Assembly (NCBI GenBank): GCA_025937115.1
Contig: JAICSB010000102.1
Span: 1 to 9,504 of the forward strand
Length of the DNA: 9,504 nucleotides
Direction of reading: 5' to 3'
DNA from: Pseudonocardiaceae bacterium
GTDB taxonomy: Bacteria; Actinomycetota; Actinomycetes; Mycobacteriales; Pseudonocardiaceae
Shown here: positions 1 to 7,126 of the stretch, in pieces
Layout of the letters: each line of letters opens with the position of its first letter
Numbering within the stretch: the first letter of the stretch is position 1
Position numbers and translations under genes: made by a program
Notes under the pieces: model-generated
Database searches by the model: none
What the model was told of the DNA's origin: nothing
Seen by the model: only the letters and a program-made list of their open reading frames with translations

Positions 1-54
1 ACGTGCCGCGACGACCTCGGCCTCCAGCGCCCGTTGCACCGCGCAGGCTCGCAT
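1..54 (-). CDS. Possible N-terminus of a divergent gene, truncated by the window edge
   Basis: On the minus strand an ATG at 54-52 opens a frame with no stop up to position 1. It reads MRACAVQRALEAEVVAAR (18 residues), with the GC-rich third positions typical of the other genes here. An AAGG-type Shine-Dalgarno sequence lies about 8 nt before the ATG. A GTG three codons further upstream (position 63) is an alternative start. I do not recognise the family from so few residues. It would be divergent from parA with only 36 bp between the starts, so the promoters would overlap. Chance coding is quite possible. Confidence 0.35.
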   Translation of the reverse strand, partial: MRACAVQRALEAEVVAAR

Positions 55-78
55 GAACAGCACCTTAGAGGGCTCCCA

Positions 79-91
79 TAGGCTGCACCGA
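79..91 (+). promoter_or_regulatory. Putative leaderless promoter of parA (-10 box TAGGCT)
   Basis: TAGGCT (79-84) fits the actinobacterial -10 consensus TANNNT. It is followed by six bases and then the ATG at 91, so transcription would begin at or next to the A of the start codon. A weak -35-like TGAACA lies at 54-59 with a 19-bp spacer. No Shine-Dalgarno sequence precedes the ATG, which agrees with a leaderless mRNA. Assigned from spacing and motif only. Confidence 0.45.
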
Positions 92-924
92 TGCGAACCA
101 TTGCGGTGCTCGGCCTCAAGGGCGGGGTGGGCAAGACCACCATCGTGCTCGGGCTGGCCGGGGCTGCTCTGCAGCGCAAGATCCGGACCCTGGTTGTGGA
201 TCTCGACCCGCAAGGCAATTGCACCGGCACCTTGGATCCGGGCGCTACGAAAGCCACCCTGGCCGACGTTCTGGCCGATCCCAGACGCTCGGTACTCATG
301 GATGCGATCGCCCCCAGCGCCTGGGGTGACGGCCTTGACGTGCTGGTCGGCGGCGAAGAGACCGAGGCGCACAACTGGCCGGATCCCGACCACGCCGGGC
401 TCCGGCGCCTCGACCAAGCGCTGTCGAAGCTGGACACGGTTGCCGACGATCCACCGTACCGGCTGGTACTTCTGGACTGCCCGCCCTCGCTGGGACAGCT
501 CACCCGTTCGGCGTTGGTCGCCGCTGACCGGGCGCTGCTGGTTACCGAACCGACCATCTACGCGGTCGCCGGCGTGCAACGGGCGTTCGAGGCCGTGCAG
601 CACGAACGCGAGCACAACCCCGACCTGCAACCGCTGGGCGTGGTGCTCAACCGGGTCCGGGTGCGCTCCACTGAGCACAACTACCGGATCAACGAGCTAC
701 GCGAGATCTTCGGACCGCTCGTGCTACCCACCGTCCTACCGGACCGCGCGGCGGTGCAACACGCCCAGGGTGCCGGACTGTCGATCCAGCGCTGGGGCAC
801 TCCCGGAGCGCGCGAGCTCACGGTGGCCTTCGATGTGCTACTGGCTAGGTCGCTGCGCTCCAGCCAGCTGCGCCGTCGTACCGCGACCGACCTGGCACCA
901 GACCTAGCAACACTCGGCCACTAG
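91..924 (+). CDS. ParA/Soj-family P-loop ATPase (orphan, MinD/ParA superfamily)
   Basis: This 277-residue protein is a deviant Walker-type ATPase of the kind that positions DNA or protein cargo by ATP-dependent dimerisation on the nucleoid or membrane. Seen in the sequence: the deviant Walker A motif KGGVGKTT at residues 10-17 with both lysines (K10 and K15); switch I region VVDLDPQGN at 35-43; Walker B/switch II LLDCPPSLG at 127-135; and the usual ParA C-terminal core around VLNRVR (185-190). Length is normal for chromosomal or orphan ParAs. The start is fixed by the motif beginning at residue 10 and by the TANNNT box just upstream. No parB gene or clear parS-like site lies nearby, and the downstream neighbour pspA is convergent across 47 bp, so the cargo is unknown. 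It need not be the main chromosome-partitioning ParA. The C-terminal tail (residues 255-277) is arginine-rich and then polar. Confidence 0.9.
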   Translation: MRTIAVLGLKGGVGKTTIVLGLAGAALQRKIRTLVVDLDPQGNCTGTLDPGATKATLADVLADPRRSVLMDAIAPSAWGDGLDVLVGGEETEAHNWPDPDHAGLRRLDQALSKLDTVADDPPYRLVLLDCPPSLGQLTRSALVAADRALLVTEPTIYAVAGVQRAFEAVQHEREHNPDLQPLGVVLNRVRVRSTEHNYRINELREIFGPLVLPTVLPDRAAVQHAQGAGLSIQRWGTPGARELTVAFDVLLARSLRSSQLRRRTATDLAPDLATLGH

Positions 925-971
925 GACACCCCACGTCGTCATTCGCTCCGAATAAGGGCCGCCGGGAAAGT

Positions 972-1784
972 TCAGTTGTGCTGAGTGTTGGGGGGCAGGG
1001 CTTGCTGTGGGGAGGCGGGCTGCGACGCGGGCTCACCGGCGGTGACCTCACCCGCAATCGGCGCCCCACTGATCGAGGCGCGGATCTGCTCCAACCGGGA
1101 CCGGCCGGCCATGTCCAGCGTGGACTGCTGCACCTCCAGCATCCGGCCCTGCACCGAGTTCTGAGCCAGCTCAGCGGCCCCGAGGGCGTTGGCGTAACGG
1201 CGCTCGATTTTTTCCCGAACTTCGTCGAGTGAGGGCGTATTACCCGGCGCAGCCAACTCGCTCATCGACTGCAGCGAAGCCGAGACCTGCTCCTGCATCT
1301 TCGCCTGCTCCAGCTGGGACAACAGCTTGGACCGCTCCGCGATCTTCTGCTGCAGGACCATCGCATTGCGCTCGACTGCTTGCTTAGCCTGGCCGGCAGC
1401 CTGCAAGGCCTGATCGTGCAGCGTCTTGAGGTCTTCCACGGACTGCTCCGCGGTCACCAGCTGGGTGGCGAAGGACTCCGCAGCCTGTTCGTACTGTCGC
1501 GCCTTGGCCTCATCACCGTGACCCCGCGCCTCGTCGGCGAGCACCAGAGCCTGTCGGGCCGAAGACTGGTACTTCTCGATCTCGCCGAGCTGCCGGTTGA
1601 GCTTGACTTCCAGTTGACGCTGATTGCCGATGACGGCGGCGGCCTGCTGCGACAGCGCTTGATGTTGGCGCTGCGCGTCCTCGATGGCCTGCTGGATCTG
1701 GATCTTGGGATCGGCGTACTCATCAATCTTGGACGAGAACGAGGCCATGAGGTACTTCCAGGCCTTCACGAACGGGTTGGCCAT
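972..1784 (-). CDS. pspA: PspA/IM30 family envelope-stress protein (35-kDa antigen type)
   Basis: This 270-residue coiled-coil protein belongs to the ESCRT-III-like PspA/Vipp1 family, which binds anionic membranes and stabilises them under envelope stress. Residues 1-24 (starting [13 protein letters not shown]) form the amphipathic membrane-binding helix. Residues about 25-235 are almost continuous heptad-rich helix, including [20 protein letters not shown] (145-164) and [14 protein letters not shown] (187-200), segments I recall as nearly identical in the mycobacterial 35-kDa antigen Rv2744c. Residues 240-270 are a loose Ala/Pro/Gln tail. The ATG is set by the conserved N-terminus. Only a weak purine-rich ribosome site (GGAAGAG, almost touching the ATG) precedes it. 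It follows clgR after 146 bp, as in the Mycobacterium clgR-pspA operon where ClgR activates pspA. The pspM gene that comes next in mycobacteria is absent; the following gene is the convergent parA. Confidence 0.97.
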   Translation of the reverse strand: MANPFVKAWKYLMASFSSKIDEYADPKIQIQQAIEDAQRQHQALSQQAAAVIGNQRQLEVKLNRQLGEIEKYQSSARQALVLADEARGHGDEAKARQYEQAAESFATQLVTAEQSVEDLKTLHDQALQAAGQAKQAVERNAMVLQQKIAERSKLLSQLEQAKMQEQVSASLQSMSELAAPGNTPSLDEVREKIERRYANALGAAELAQNSVQGRMLEVQQSTLDMAGRSRLEQIRASISGAPIAGEVTAGEPASQPASPQQALPPNTQHN

Positions 1785-1883
1785 CTCTTCCGCTGCCTCT
1801 CGTCGTCACCAATCGGCAGCCATTGAGCAGAGCTGCGCGCTACGCCCATGGTGTCAGGTGAAAGGCAGCGCTTCCACCGACCC

Positions 1884-1908
1884 CAGGGACAACCGGGGGT
1901 TAGCCCTG
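1884..1908 (-). terminator. 25-nt hairpin between clgR and pspA (attenuator, terminator or operator)
   Basis: Starting 22 bp after the clgR stop, the minus strand carries a near-perfect inverted repeat. The outer arms are CAGGG and CCCTG and the inner arms are AACC and GGTT around a CCC loop. One mismatch and one G-T wobble separate the two paired blocks. As RNA it gives roughly an 11-step stem. No T-run follows on the minus strand, so it is not a classical intrinsic terminator, though actinobacterial terminators often lack one. It may reduce read-through into pspA, mark the end of a clgR mRNA, or be a dyad operator for a separate pspA promoter. Its role is inferred. Confidence 0.4.
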
Positions 1909-1930
1909 AGCCGGCCGCAACCTCACTGGC

Positions 1931-2212
1931 TCAGGCGGCAACCAGCTCAGCCGCAAGAGTGTCGGGTACTTCTGGCAGGTACACCGGACCGAGATCGTCA
2001 GCCACCCGCCGCAGCAGCTCGTCCAACGGCAGGTCAAGTGCGACGCAGATCGATCCGAGGAGTTCGCTGGATGGCTCCTTGCGACCGCGCTCGACTTCGG
2101 ACAGGTACCCCAGGCTCACCCGGGCGACCCGGGATACCTCACGCAGCGTGCGGCGTTGCGAGGTCCGCGTCCGGCGCAACCGCTCGCCGATGGCCTCCCG
2201 CAGCAGCGTCAT
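1931..2212 (-). CDS. clgR: ClgR-type XRE-family transcriptional activator
   Basis: This 93-residue Cro/CI-type DNA-binding protein matches ClgR, which in actinobacteria activates clp protease and lon genes and, in mycobacteria, pspA and itself. The helix-turn-helix lies at about residues 22-47 ([20 protein letters not shown], then GRKEPS), followed by the family-typical [14 protein letters not shown] helices. Length is in the short ClgR range. The ATG is fixed by a strong Shine-Dalgarno sequence, GGAGG at 2224-2220, seven bases before it. The protein ends in LVAA, like ssrA-type degrons ending LAA; ClgR of related organisms is known to be removed by Clp proteolysis, so this tail is probably the turnover signal. 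Its neighbours agree: pgsA upstream and pspA downstream on the same strand. A candidate ClgR box in front of the gene suggests autoactivation. Confidence 0.93.
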   Translation of the reverse strand: MTLLREAIGERLRRTRTSQRRTLREVSRVARVSLGYLSEVERGRKEPSSELLGSICVALDLPLDELLRRVADDLGPVYLPEVPDTLAAELVAA

Positions 2213-2219
2213 CGCGTTT

Positions 2220-2224
2220 CCTCC
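2220..2224 (-). promoter_or_regulatory. Strong ribosome binding site of clgR
   Basis: On the minus strand GGAGG stands seven bases before the clgR ATG. It decides the start and is much stronger than the sites of pspA, rimO or pgsA in this window. Confidence 0.8.
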
Positions 2225-2265
2225 AGGTGTCGGCCGGCTTTGTCCAACCGGCTTGCTTGTCCCCT

Positions 2266-2310
2266 ACCGTACTCATCGGCCGGCTGGCCGGGCGTCCGCC
2301 GTGGGCGAAC
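2266..2310 (-). promoter_or_regulatory. Candidate clgR promoter with ClgR-binding box
   Basis: On the minus strand 2310-2294 reads GTTCGC-N5-GCGGAC, matching the CGC-N5-GCG core described for ClgR sites in several actinobacteria, with five of six symmetric outer positions conserved. A TANNNT -10 (TACGGT) lies at 2271-2266. The -35 position (about 2294-2289, CGCCCG) is poor and touches the box. This is the geometry of a class II activator that replaces a weak -35: box centre about -43 from the predicted start near 2259. The site lies 82 bp before the clgR ATG. Autoactivation is inferred; the motif itself is visible. Confidence 0.55.
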
Positions 2311-2318
2311 GTGTCGTC

Positions 2319-2340
2319 TTCATGGCAGGTTCATGGCAGG
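2319..2340. repeat. Perfect tandem duplication of an 11-mer at the pgsA stop codon
   Basis: TTCATGGCAGG occurs twice head to tail (2319-2329 and 2330-2340). The pgsA stop codon (2331-2333, TGA on the minus strand) lies inside the second copy, so the first copy is outside the gene. It is best explained as a slipped-strand duplication. It adds length to the pgsA-clgR spacer and has no evident function. Confidence 0.8.
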
Positions 2341-2918
2341 ACCACCGCTCGGCGACCGGAGGCCCGCAGCCGTAGCGCCCGCGCTATGTAGTCTGCGCCA
2401 GTGATAACGGTGAGCAGCACCGCGATACCCATCGCCGCCCAGCGCACCGGATGGACCACTACTGGGAGCGGCAGCACGTAGAACTGGATCGCAACGGCCT
2501 GCGCGAAGGCCTTCACCTTGCCGCCACGGCTAGCCGGGATCACTCCATACCGCAAAACCCAGAACCGCAGCGCCGTGACACCCAGCTCCCGCACGGCGAT
2601 CAGCACGGTGATCCACCACGCCAGCTCACCCAGCAGGCTCAGGCCCACCAGCGCCGCCCCGATGAGTGCCTTGTCGGCGATCGGATCGGCGATGGTGCCG
2701 AACTTGGTGATCAGGCCGCGACGCCTAGCCAGGTCGCCGTCGAGCCGGTCGGTCAGTGAGGCGACGCCGAAAATCACCGCTGCGGTGATCCGCCACGCCG
2801 GATCGCCGCCACCTTGGGCGAACAACGCGAGCACGAACACCGGCACCAGCACCATGCGTGACATCGTCAGCAGGTTGGCCAGGTTCCACAGCGGGACTTT
2901 CGTCGGCGGCGGGCTCAC
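2331..2918 (-). CDS. pgsA: CDP-diacylglycerol-glycerol-3-phosphate 3-phosphatidyltransferase
   Basis: This 195-residue integral membrane enzyme of the CDP-alcohol phosphatidyltransferase family would transfer phosphatidyl from CDP-diacylglycerol to glycerol-3-phosphate, giving phosphatidylglycerophosphate, the precursor of phosphatidylglycerol and cardiolipin. The full signature is present: D57-R-L-D60-G-x2-A-R, eight residues, then G74-x3-D78-x3-D82, giving all four metal-binding aspartates. Hydrophobic segments at about 22-34, 45-55, 84-110, 135-155 and 158-175 fit the multi-pass fold. Other family members use other acceptors, but length, N-terminus ([10 protein letters not shown]) and position after rimO favour PgsA. 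The GTG start overlaps the rimO stop (GTGA, 2918-2915), so translation is probably coupled; no separate ribosome site is visible. The stop lies within a tandem 11-mer. Confidence 0.94.
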   Translation of the reverse strand: MSPPPTKVPLWNLANLLTMSRMVLVPVFVLALFAQGGGDPAWRITAAVIFGVASLTDRLDGDLARRRGLITKFGTIADPIADKALIGAALVGLSLLGELAWWITVLIAVRELGVTALRFWVLRYGVIPASRGGKVKAFAQAVAIQFYVLPLPVVVHPVRWAAMGIAVLLTVITGADYIARALRLRASGRRAVVLP

Positions 2919-4357
2919 GGGACGCCGCCGGCCGGGGCCATCAGCTCCACGATCAGATCGACGCCCTCCGCGGCGATCACCCGGCAGCGCACCACGTCAC
3001 CGATCGCGAACGGCGGCGTTCCCGATCGAGTGAACCGGCACTCGCCATCCACCTCGGGGGCCTGGTGCTCGGCGCGCCCGATGGTCTCGGCTCCCGCACT
3101 GTCGGCATCCGGCGCTGCAACACTTTCCACCAGCACGTCCACGGTTTCTCCGACGCGTTCCTCGGCTCGCGCAGTGGTGAGCTGCTCGGACAGCAGGCTG
3201 ATTCGCGTGACGCGCTCGGCGATGGTGTCCTCATCGTGCTGGCCGGGCAGGCCGGCAGCCTCGGTGCCGTCCTCGTCGGAGTAACCGAATACGCCGATCG
3301 CGTCCAACCGCGCCTCGGTGAGAAACCGCTCCAGCTCCGCGACGTCGGCGTCGGTCTCCCCCGGGAACCCGACGATCACGTTGCTGCGCACTCCCGCTGC
3401 GGGCGACTGCTGCCGGATCTGGTCCAACAGGGCGAGGAAGGATTCCCGCGAGCCGAACCGGCGCATGCGGCGCAGCACCGGCTCGCTGGCGTGCTGGAAG
3501 GACAGGTCGAAATAGCTGGCCACCCCGACAGTGCGGGCGATCGTGGTCACCAACGCGGGTCGGGTCTCGGCGGGCTGCAGGTAGGAAACCCGGATCCGCA
3601 GGATGCCGGCGACGACCGAGAGCCGGCGCAGCAGCTCCTCCAACGCGCCCGGGCGCCCCAGGTCCTTGCCGTAGGACGTGGAGTTCTCACTGACCAGCAC
3701 CAGCTCCCGTACCCCTGACCCGGCCAGCCACGCCGCCTCCGCCGCCACCTCGTCAACCGGGCGGGAGACGAACGCGCCGCGGAAGGTGGGGATGGCGCAG
3801 AACGCGCAGCGCCGATCACAGCCTGAGGCGATCTTCAGCGGGGCGACCGGGGAATCATCCAACCGGCGGCGCGGCACCCGCGGCCCCCAGCCGTGCCCGG
3901 GCAGCGCGGGACCGGCAGCGAGCGCCGCCGGCCGCGACGCCGGGGTGATCGGCAGCAGGGTGCGGCGGTCCACCGGCTGATGGGTCGGTACCGTCCGGCC
4001 GGCGAGTACCTCACGCAGCCGCCCCCCCAGCTCTGGGTAAGCGTCGAACCCTAAGACCGCGTCGGCCTCTGGCAAGCTGCGCGCCAGTTCGGTGCCGTAA
4101 CGCTCGGCCAGGCAACCCACCGCGACGACCTTGGCGCCGGTGTCGGCGGCAGCCAGCAAGGTATCGATGGAGTCCTTCTTGGCAGCGGCGACGAAACCGC
4201 AGGTATTGACTACGACCACGTCGGGGCGGCTGTCGGGATCGACCAGCTCCCAACCGTCCTCGGTCAGCCGGCCCGCCAATTCCTCCGAATCGACCTCATT
4301 GCGGGCACAGCCCAGGGTGACTAGCGCGGCGCGGGGCGATTGCGGGGTTGCGGGCAC
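2915..4357 (-). CDS. rimO: Ribosomal protein S12 methylthiotransferase RimO
   Basis: This 480-residue radical-SAM enzyme adds a methylthio group to the conserved aspartate of ribosomal protein S12. The N-terminal MTTase domain has its three cluster cysteines C17 (TLGCARN), C53 (NTCGF) and C82 (VGCLAERY). The radical-SAM domain carries the CxxxCxxC motif at C180, C184 and C187 (GCDRRCAFC), followed by FRGAFVSRP and the later [10 protein letters not shown] and IVGFPGETD segments. The C-terminal TRAM domain starts near residue 400. RimO is preferred over MiaB because of the TLGCARN start, the SFQHAS segment and the pgsA neighbour. An actinobacterial-style Pro/Ala-rich linker spans about 135-170. 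The GTG start is supported by an in-frame stop not far upstream and by a TANNNT box six bases before it. It is 45 bp downstream of the GH63 gene and overlaps pgsA by 4 bp. Confidence 0.97.
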   Translation of the reverse strand: MPATPQSPRAALVTLGCARNEVDSEELAGRLTEDGWELVDPDSRPDVVVVNTCGFVAAAKKDSIDTLLAAADTGAKVVAVGCLAERYGTELARSLPEADAVLGFDAYPELGGRLREVLAGRTVPTHQPVDRRTLLPITPASRPAALAAGPALPGHGWGPRVPRRRLDDSPVAPLKIASGCDRRCAFCAIPTFRGAFVSRPVDEVAAEAAWLAGSGVRELVLVSENSTSYGKDLGRPGALEELLRRLSVVAGILRIRVSYLQPAETRPALVTTIARTVGVASYFDLSFQHASEPVLRRMRRFGSRESFLALLDQIRQQSPAAGVRSNVIVGFPGETDADVAELERFLTEARLDAIGVFGYSDEDGTEAAGLPGQHDEDTIAERVTRISLLSEQLTTARAEERVGETVDVLVESVAAPDADSAGAETIGRAEHQAPEVDGECRFTRSGTPPFAIGDVVRCRVIAAEGVDLIVELMAPAGGVP

Positions 4358-4369
4358 CGGCTCAGCGTA
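4357..4369 (-). promoter_or_regulatory. Putative leaderless promoter of rimO (-10 box TACGCT)
   Basis: On the minus strand TACGCT (4369-4364) is followed by six bases and the GTG start of rimO, the same arrangement as in front of parA. The -35 region is weak (only a TGA core). There is no Shine-Dalgarno sequence at a usable distance; the nearest GGAGAG is 20 nt away. It would allow rimO-pgsA expression independent of the upstream glycosidase gene. Confidence 0.4.
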
Positions 4370-4402
4370 TCTGGCCGCTCTCCATGATCAGGTGCACGTG
4401 AC

Positions 4403-7015
4403 TTACTCAACGGGATCGGGGCGGTGCAGCAGGCACGCCGCAACGAGTCCGGTCCAGCCGGTCTGATGTGAGGCGCCCAGCCCGGCCCCGGTGTCTCCGT
4501 GGAAGTACTCGTGAAACCACAGCTGATCGTGCCAGTGCGAGTCGGTCTGGAACAGCTCGTAGTTCCCGAACACCGGGCGGCGCCCAGCGGAGTCATTGCG
4601 GAATGTGCTGATCAACCGATCATTGAGGTCGGCGGCCACCTCAGCCAGCGTCCGCTTCATTCCAGAGCCGGTCGGGTGCTCGACGACGAAGTCGTCGCCG
4701 AAGAATCGGGCGAACCGGCTGATCGCCTCGACGAGCAGGTAGTTGACGGGGAACCACACCGGCCCGCGCCAGTTGGAGTTGCCCCCGAACAGACCGCTCG
4801 TCGACTCGGCCGGCTCGTAGTCCACCGACGCGTGCAACTCCGGCAGGTTGAGCACGAACGGCGCGTCACGGTGGTGGCGCGACACCGATCGCAGGCCGTG
4901 CGGCGAGAGGAACTCCTGCTCCGACAGCATCGGCTCCAGGATCCGGCGCAGCTGCTGCGGCCCCACCATCGACAGGAGCCGGCCCTCGAAGCCGTCCCGG
5001 ACGTGGGTCTCGCCCACCACTCCGGCGTACTGCGGCAGGTGCGTGAGGAACCAGCGCACCCGCGCAGCGAAGTCAGGCAGCCGTTGCAGGACCGCGCTGC
5101 CCAGCGTGGTGGTTGCGCACAGCGGCAGCAACCCCACCAGCGACCGCACCCGTAGCGGGATCTTCCGGCCGTCAGCCGCGGACAGCACGTCGTAGAAAAA
5201 GCCATCGGTCGGATCCCACAGGCTGTCGTGAGCCGCTGCAGCGATGAAAGCGAAGTGCTCGAAGAACTTGGTGGCCAGATCCTCATAGGCCCGGTCGTGC
5301 TCGGCGAGCACCAAGGCCATCTCCAGCAGGTTCAGGCAGTACATCGCCATCCATGCGGTGCCGTCGCTCTGCTCCAGGACTCCGGCCAGCGGCAGCGCCG
5401 CGGACCGGTCGATCGGCCCGATGTTGTCCAGGCCGAGGAACCCGCCCTCGAAGACGTTGTTGCCCTCGCTGTCCTTGCGGTTGACCCACCAGGTGAAGTT
5501 CAACAGCAGTTTGTGGAACACCCGGGCCAGGAAGTCATAATCCCGTGATCCGTCGTTCTCGAAGACCCGCAGCGCGGCCCAGGCGTGCACCGGTGGGTTG
5601 ACGTCGCCGAAGGCCCACTCGTACGCGGGCAGCTGACCACCGGGGTGCATGTACCACTCACGCAGCAGCAAGAGCAGCTGGTGCTTGGCGAACGTCGGGT
5701 CCAGGCGCGCCAGCGGCACGCAGTGGAAAGCGAGGTCCCAGGCGGCGTACCAGGGGTATTCCCACGGATCCGGCATCGAGATGACGTCGGCGTTGTTGAG
5801 ATGGCGCCACGCGCAGTTACGACCGTGCTGGCGTTGCGGTGGCGGCGGTGGACCGGCCGGATCGCCGTCCAGCCAGCGCGCCACGTCGTAGTGGAAGAAC
5901 TGTTTGCCCCACAGCATCCCGGCCATCGCCTGCCGCAACACCAGCGCGTCGTCGGCGGACGCCTCGGCCGGGGTCAGCGCCCGGTAGAACTCGTCGGCCT
6001 CAGCGCGCCGGGCCGTCATCACCGCGTCGAAACCCTCCCCCAGCTCACCGGCGCTGTCGCCGGCGGTCAGGCGCAGCCGGATCACACCCCGGCCACCGGC
6101 CGGCACGTCGAGCCGGTACCACAACGCACCCTTCGTGCCGATCCCGTCGGGCTTGACGGTCGCGGCGCCGGCCACCACATGATCGTTGATCCCGTCTTTG
6201 GGGTACGCCGAGCGGCCCGGCACGCCGTAGAGCCGCGCGGTGTTGGTCTCGTTGTCGCACAGCAGCGGCTGCGGAGCACCGTCGCCACCGAGGACCAGCG
6301 TGCCCAGCTCGGCGTGCCGCGCGCGCAACGTCGCGTCCGCCCCGCCGCGGATCTCCGGCACCGCGTCCTGCCCGGGCAGTCCCCACGCCCAAGTGTTGCG
6401 GAACCACAGCGTCGGCAGTACCTGCAGTGTCGCCGCTTCCGGACCGCGGTTGTCCACGGTGATCCGCAGGCACAGGTCCGTCGGGCCGGCCTTGGCGTAG
6501 TCGACCGTCACCGCCCAGTACCGGTCCTGCGCGAACACGCCGGTGTCGACCAGCTCGTACTCCGGCGCGTCCTTGCCCCGCCGCCAGTTCTGCTCGACCA
6601 GATCAGCATAGGGAAAAGGCCGCTGCGGGTAGTGGTATCTCCAGGTCATCCAGGAGTGCGTGGGCGTGGAATCCAGATACCACCAGTAGTCCTTGACATC
6701 CTCGCCGTGATTGCCCTCCGGCCCGGTCAGCCCGAACATCCGCTCCTTGAGGATCGGATCGACGCCGTTCCACAACGCCAGCGCTAGGCAGAACGTCTGA
6801 CGCTCGTCGCAGACCCCGGCCATCCCGTCCTCGTTCCAGCGGTACACCCTTGAGCGGGCATGATCGTGCGGGAAGTAGTCCCAGGCCTCGCCGTAGGCGC
6901 TGTAGTCCTCCCGGACCGTGCCCCAGGCCCGCTCGGACAGATATGGGCCCCAGGCCCGCCAGGCCGCGGTACCCTCGTCGGCTTGCTGAAGCCGGATGTG
7001 CTCCGCTGAAGTCAT
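4403..7015 (-). CDS. GH63-type / MGH1-like glycoside hydrolase (putative alpha-glucosidase)
   Basis: This large 870-residue protein is of the bacterial GH63-like group often annotated as glucosidase or MGH1-like glycoside hydrolase. There is no signal peptide, so it should be cytoplasmic. Residues 1-340 form a beta-rich N-terminal region and about 350-865 the (alpha/alpha)6 barrel. Motifs seen: [19 protein letters not shown] (405-423) running into AAWDLAFH with D427; [11 protein letters not shown] with D530, the position matching the general acid in the SGLDDYP motif of eukaryotic glucosidase [16 protein letters not shown] (746-760); and [10 protein letters not shown] with E836, the probable catalytic base, followed by [12 protein letters not shown]. 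Known relatives cleave alpha-glucosides, mannosylglycerate or glucosylglycerate, so the substrate is open; this protein is about twice the length of the glucosylglycerate hydrolases. It is divergent from the GH133 gene across a 155-bp spacer with a large palindrome. No good ribosome site is visible, and a small inverted repeat touches the ATG. Confidence 0.92.
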   Translation of the reverse strand: MTSAEHIRLQQADEGTAAWRAWGPYLSERAWGTVREDYSAYGEAWDYFPHDHARSRVYRWNEDGMAGVCDERQTFCLALALWNGVDPILKERMFGLTGPEGNHGEDVKDYWWYLDSTPTHSWMTWRYHYPQRPFPYADLVEQNWRRGKDAPEYELVDTGVFAQDRYWAVTVDYAKAGPTDLCLRITVDNRGPEAATLQVLPTLWFRNTWAWGLPGQDAVPEIRGGADATLRARHAELGTLVLGGDGAPQPLLCDNETNTARLYGVPGRSAYPKDGINDHVVAGAATVKPDGIGTKGALWYRLDVPAGGRGVIRLRLTAGDSAGELGEGFDAVMTARRAEADEFYRALTPAEASADDALVLRQAMAGMLWGKQFFHYDVARWLDGDPAGPPPPPQRQHGRNCAWRHLNNADVISMPDPWEYPWYAAWDLAFHCVPLARLDPTFAKHQLLLLLREWYMHPGGQLPAYEWAFGDVNPPVHAWAALRVFENDGSRDYDFLARVFHKLLLNFTWWVNRKDSEGNNVFEGGFLGLDNIGPIDRSAALPLAGVLEQSDGTAWMAMYCLNLLEMALVLAEHDRAYEDLATKFFEHFAFIAAAAHDSLWDPTDGFFYDVLSAADGRKIPLRVRSLVGLLPLCATTTLGSAVLQRLPDFAARVRWFLTHLPQYAGVVGETHVRDGFEGRLLSMVGPQQLRRILEPMLSEQEFLSPHGLRSVSRHHRDAPFVLNLPELHASVDYEPAESTSGLFGGNSNWRGPVWFPVNYLLVEAISRFARFFGDDFVVEHPTGSGMKRTLAEVAADLNDRLISTFRNDSAGRRPVFGNYELFQTDSHWHDQLWFHEYFHGDTGAGLGASHQTGWTGLVAACLLHRPDPVE

Positions 7016-7033
7016 GCTGGTCAGTACACCAGC
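7016..7033. repeat. Short perfect inverted repeat next to the GH63 start codon
   Basis: GCTGGT, six bases, then ACCAGC: a 6-bp perfect dyad ending directly at the ATG of the minus-strand GH63 gene. In an mRNA it would form a small hairpin where a ribosome site should be; as DNA it could be part of an operator. Its significance is uncertain because of its short length. Confidence 0.45.
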
Positions 7034-7060
7034 CCGCTATCAACGTGACCTTCGGATGCC

Positions 7061-7126
7061 CCCCGACATGGAGACATATCGGGGTTAATAGGGCCCTCAT
7101 TGCCCCGATATGTCTCCATGTCGGGG
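7061..7126. repeat. 66-bp inverted repeat with two self-palindromic 24-bp arms in the divergent glycosidase spacer
   Basis: Arm 1 (7061-7084) and arm 2 (7103-7126) are exact reverse complements over 24 bp, separated by an 18-bp centre containing the palindrome AGGGCCCT (7090-7097). Each arm is itself a dyad: half-site CCCCGAYATG, four bases (GAGA or TCTC), half-site CATRTCGGGG. There are thus four related 10-bp half-sites. Arm centres are 42 bp apart, about four helical turns. The repeat ends 45 bp from the GH63 ATG and 44 bp from the GH133 ATG, so it is centred between the two genes. It is most simply read as two operator dyads on one face of the helix, bound by a dimeric or looping regulator controlling both genes. 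A REP-like palindromic element or cruciform is the alternative. Confidence 0.9.

Noticed and set aside
53..907. 284-residue plus-strand frame overlapping parA
   Set aside because: A Trp/Arg/Ser-rich shadow of the ParA frame; the KGGVGKTT and switch motifs are in the other frame.
925..971. Bidirectional terminator between parA and pspA
   Set aside because: The 47-bp convergent gap was read for stems on both strands, and no inverted repeat of useful length was seen.
1380..1826. Leu-rich 148-residue plus-strand frame opposite pspA
   Set aside because: The Leu/Gly pattern is the complement of the Gln/Ala/Glu coiled coil of PspA, not a real membrane protein.
2858..3718. 286-residue plus-strand frame opposite rimO
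   Set aside because: Antisense to the intact radical-SAM gene; no motif of its own.
5585..6787. 400-residue plus-strand open frame inside the GH63 gene
   Set aside because: It is antisense to a gene with clear GH63 motifs. Its translation is Arg/Val/His-rich without family motifs, as expected for the complement of GC-rich codons.
7061..7126. The palindrome as a CRISPR repeat or an intrinsic terminator
   Set aside because: There are only two copies, inverted, with an 18-bp centre and no spacer series. The genes on both sides start here rather than end, so a terminator makes no sense, and there is no T-run.
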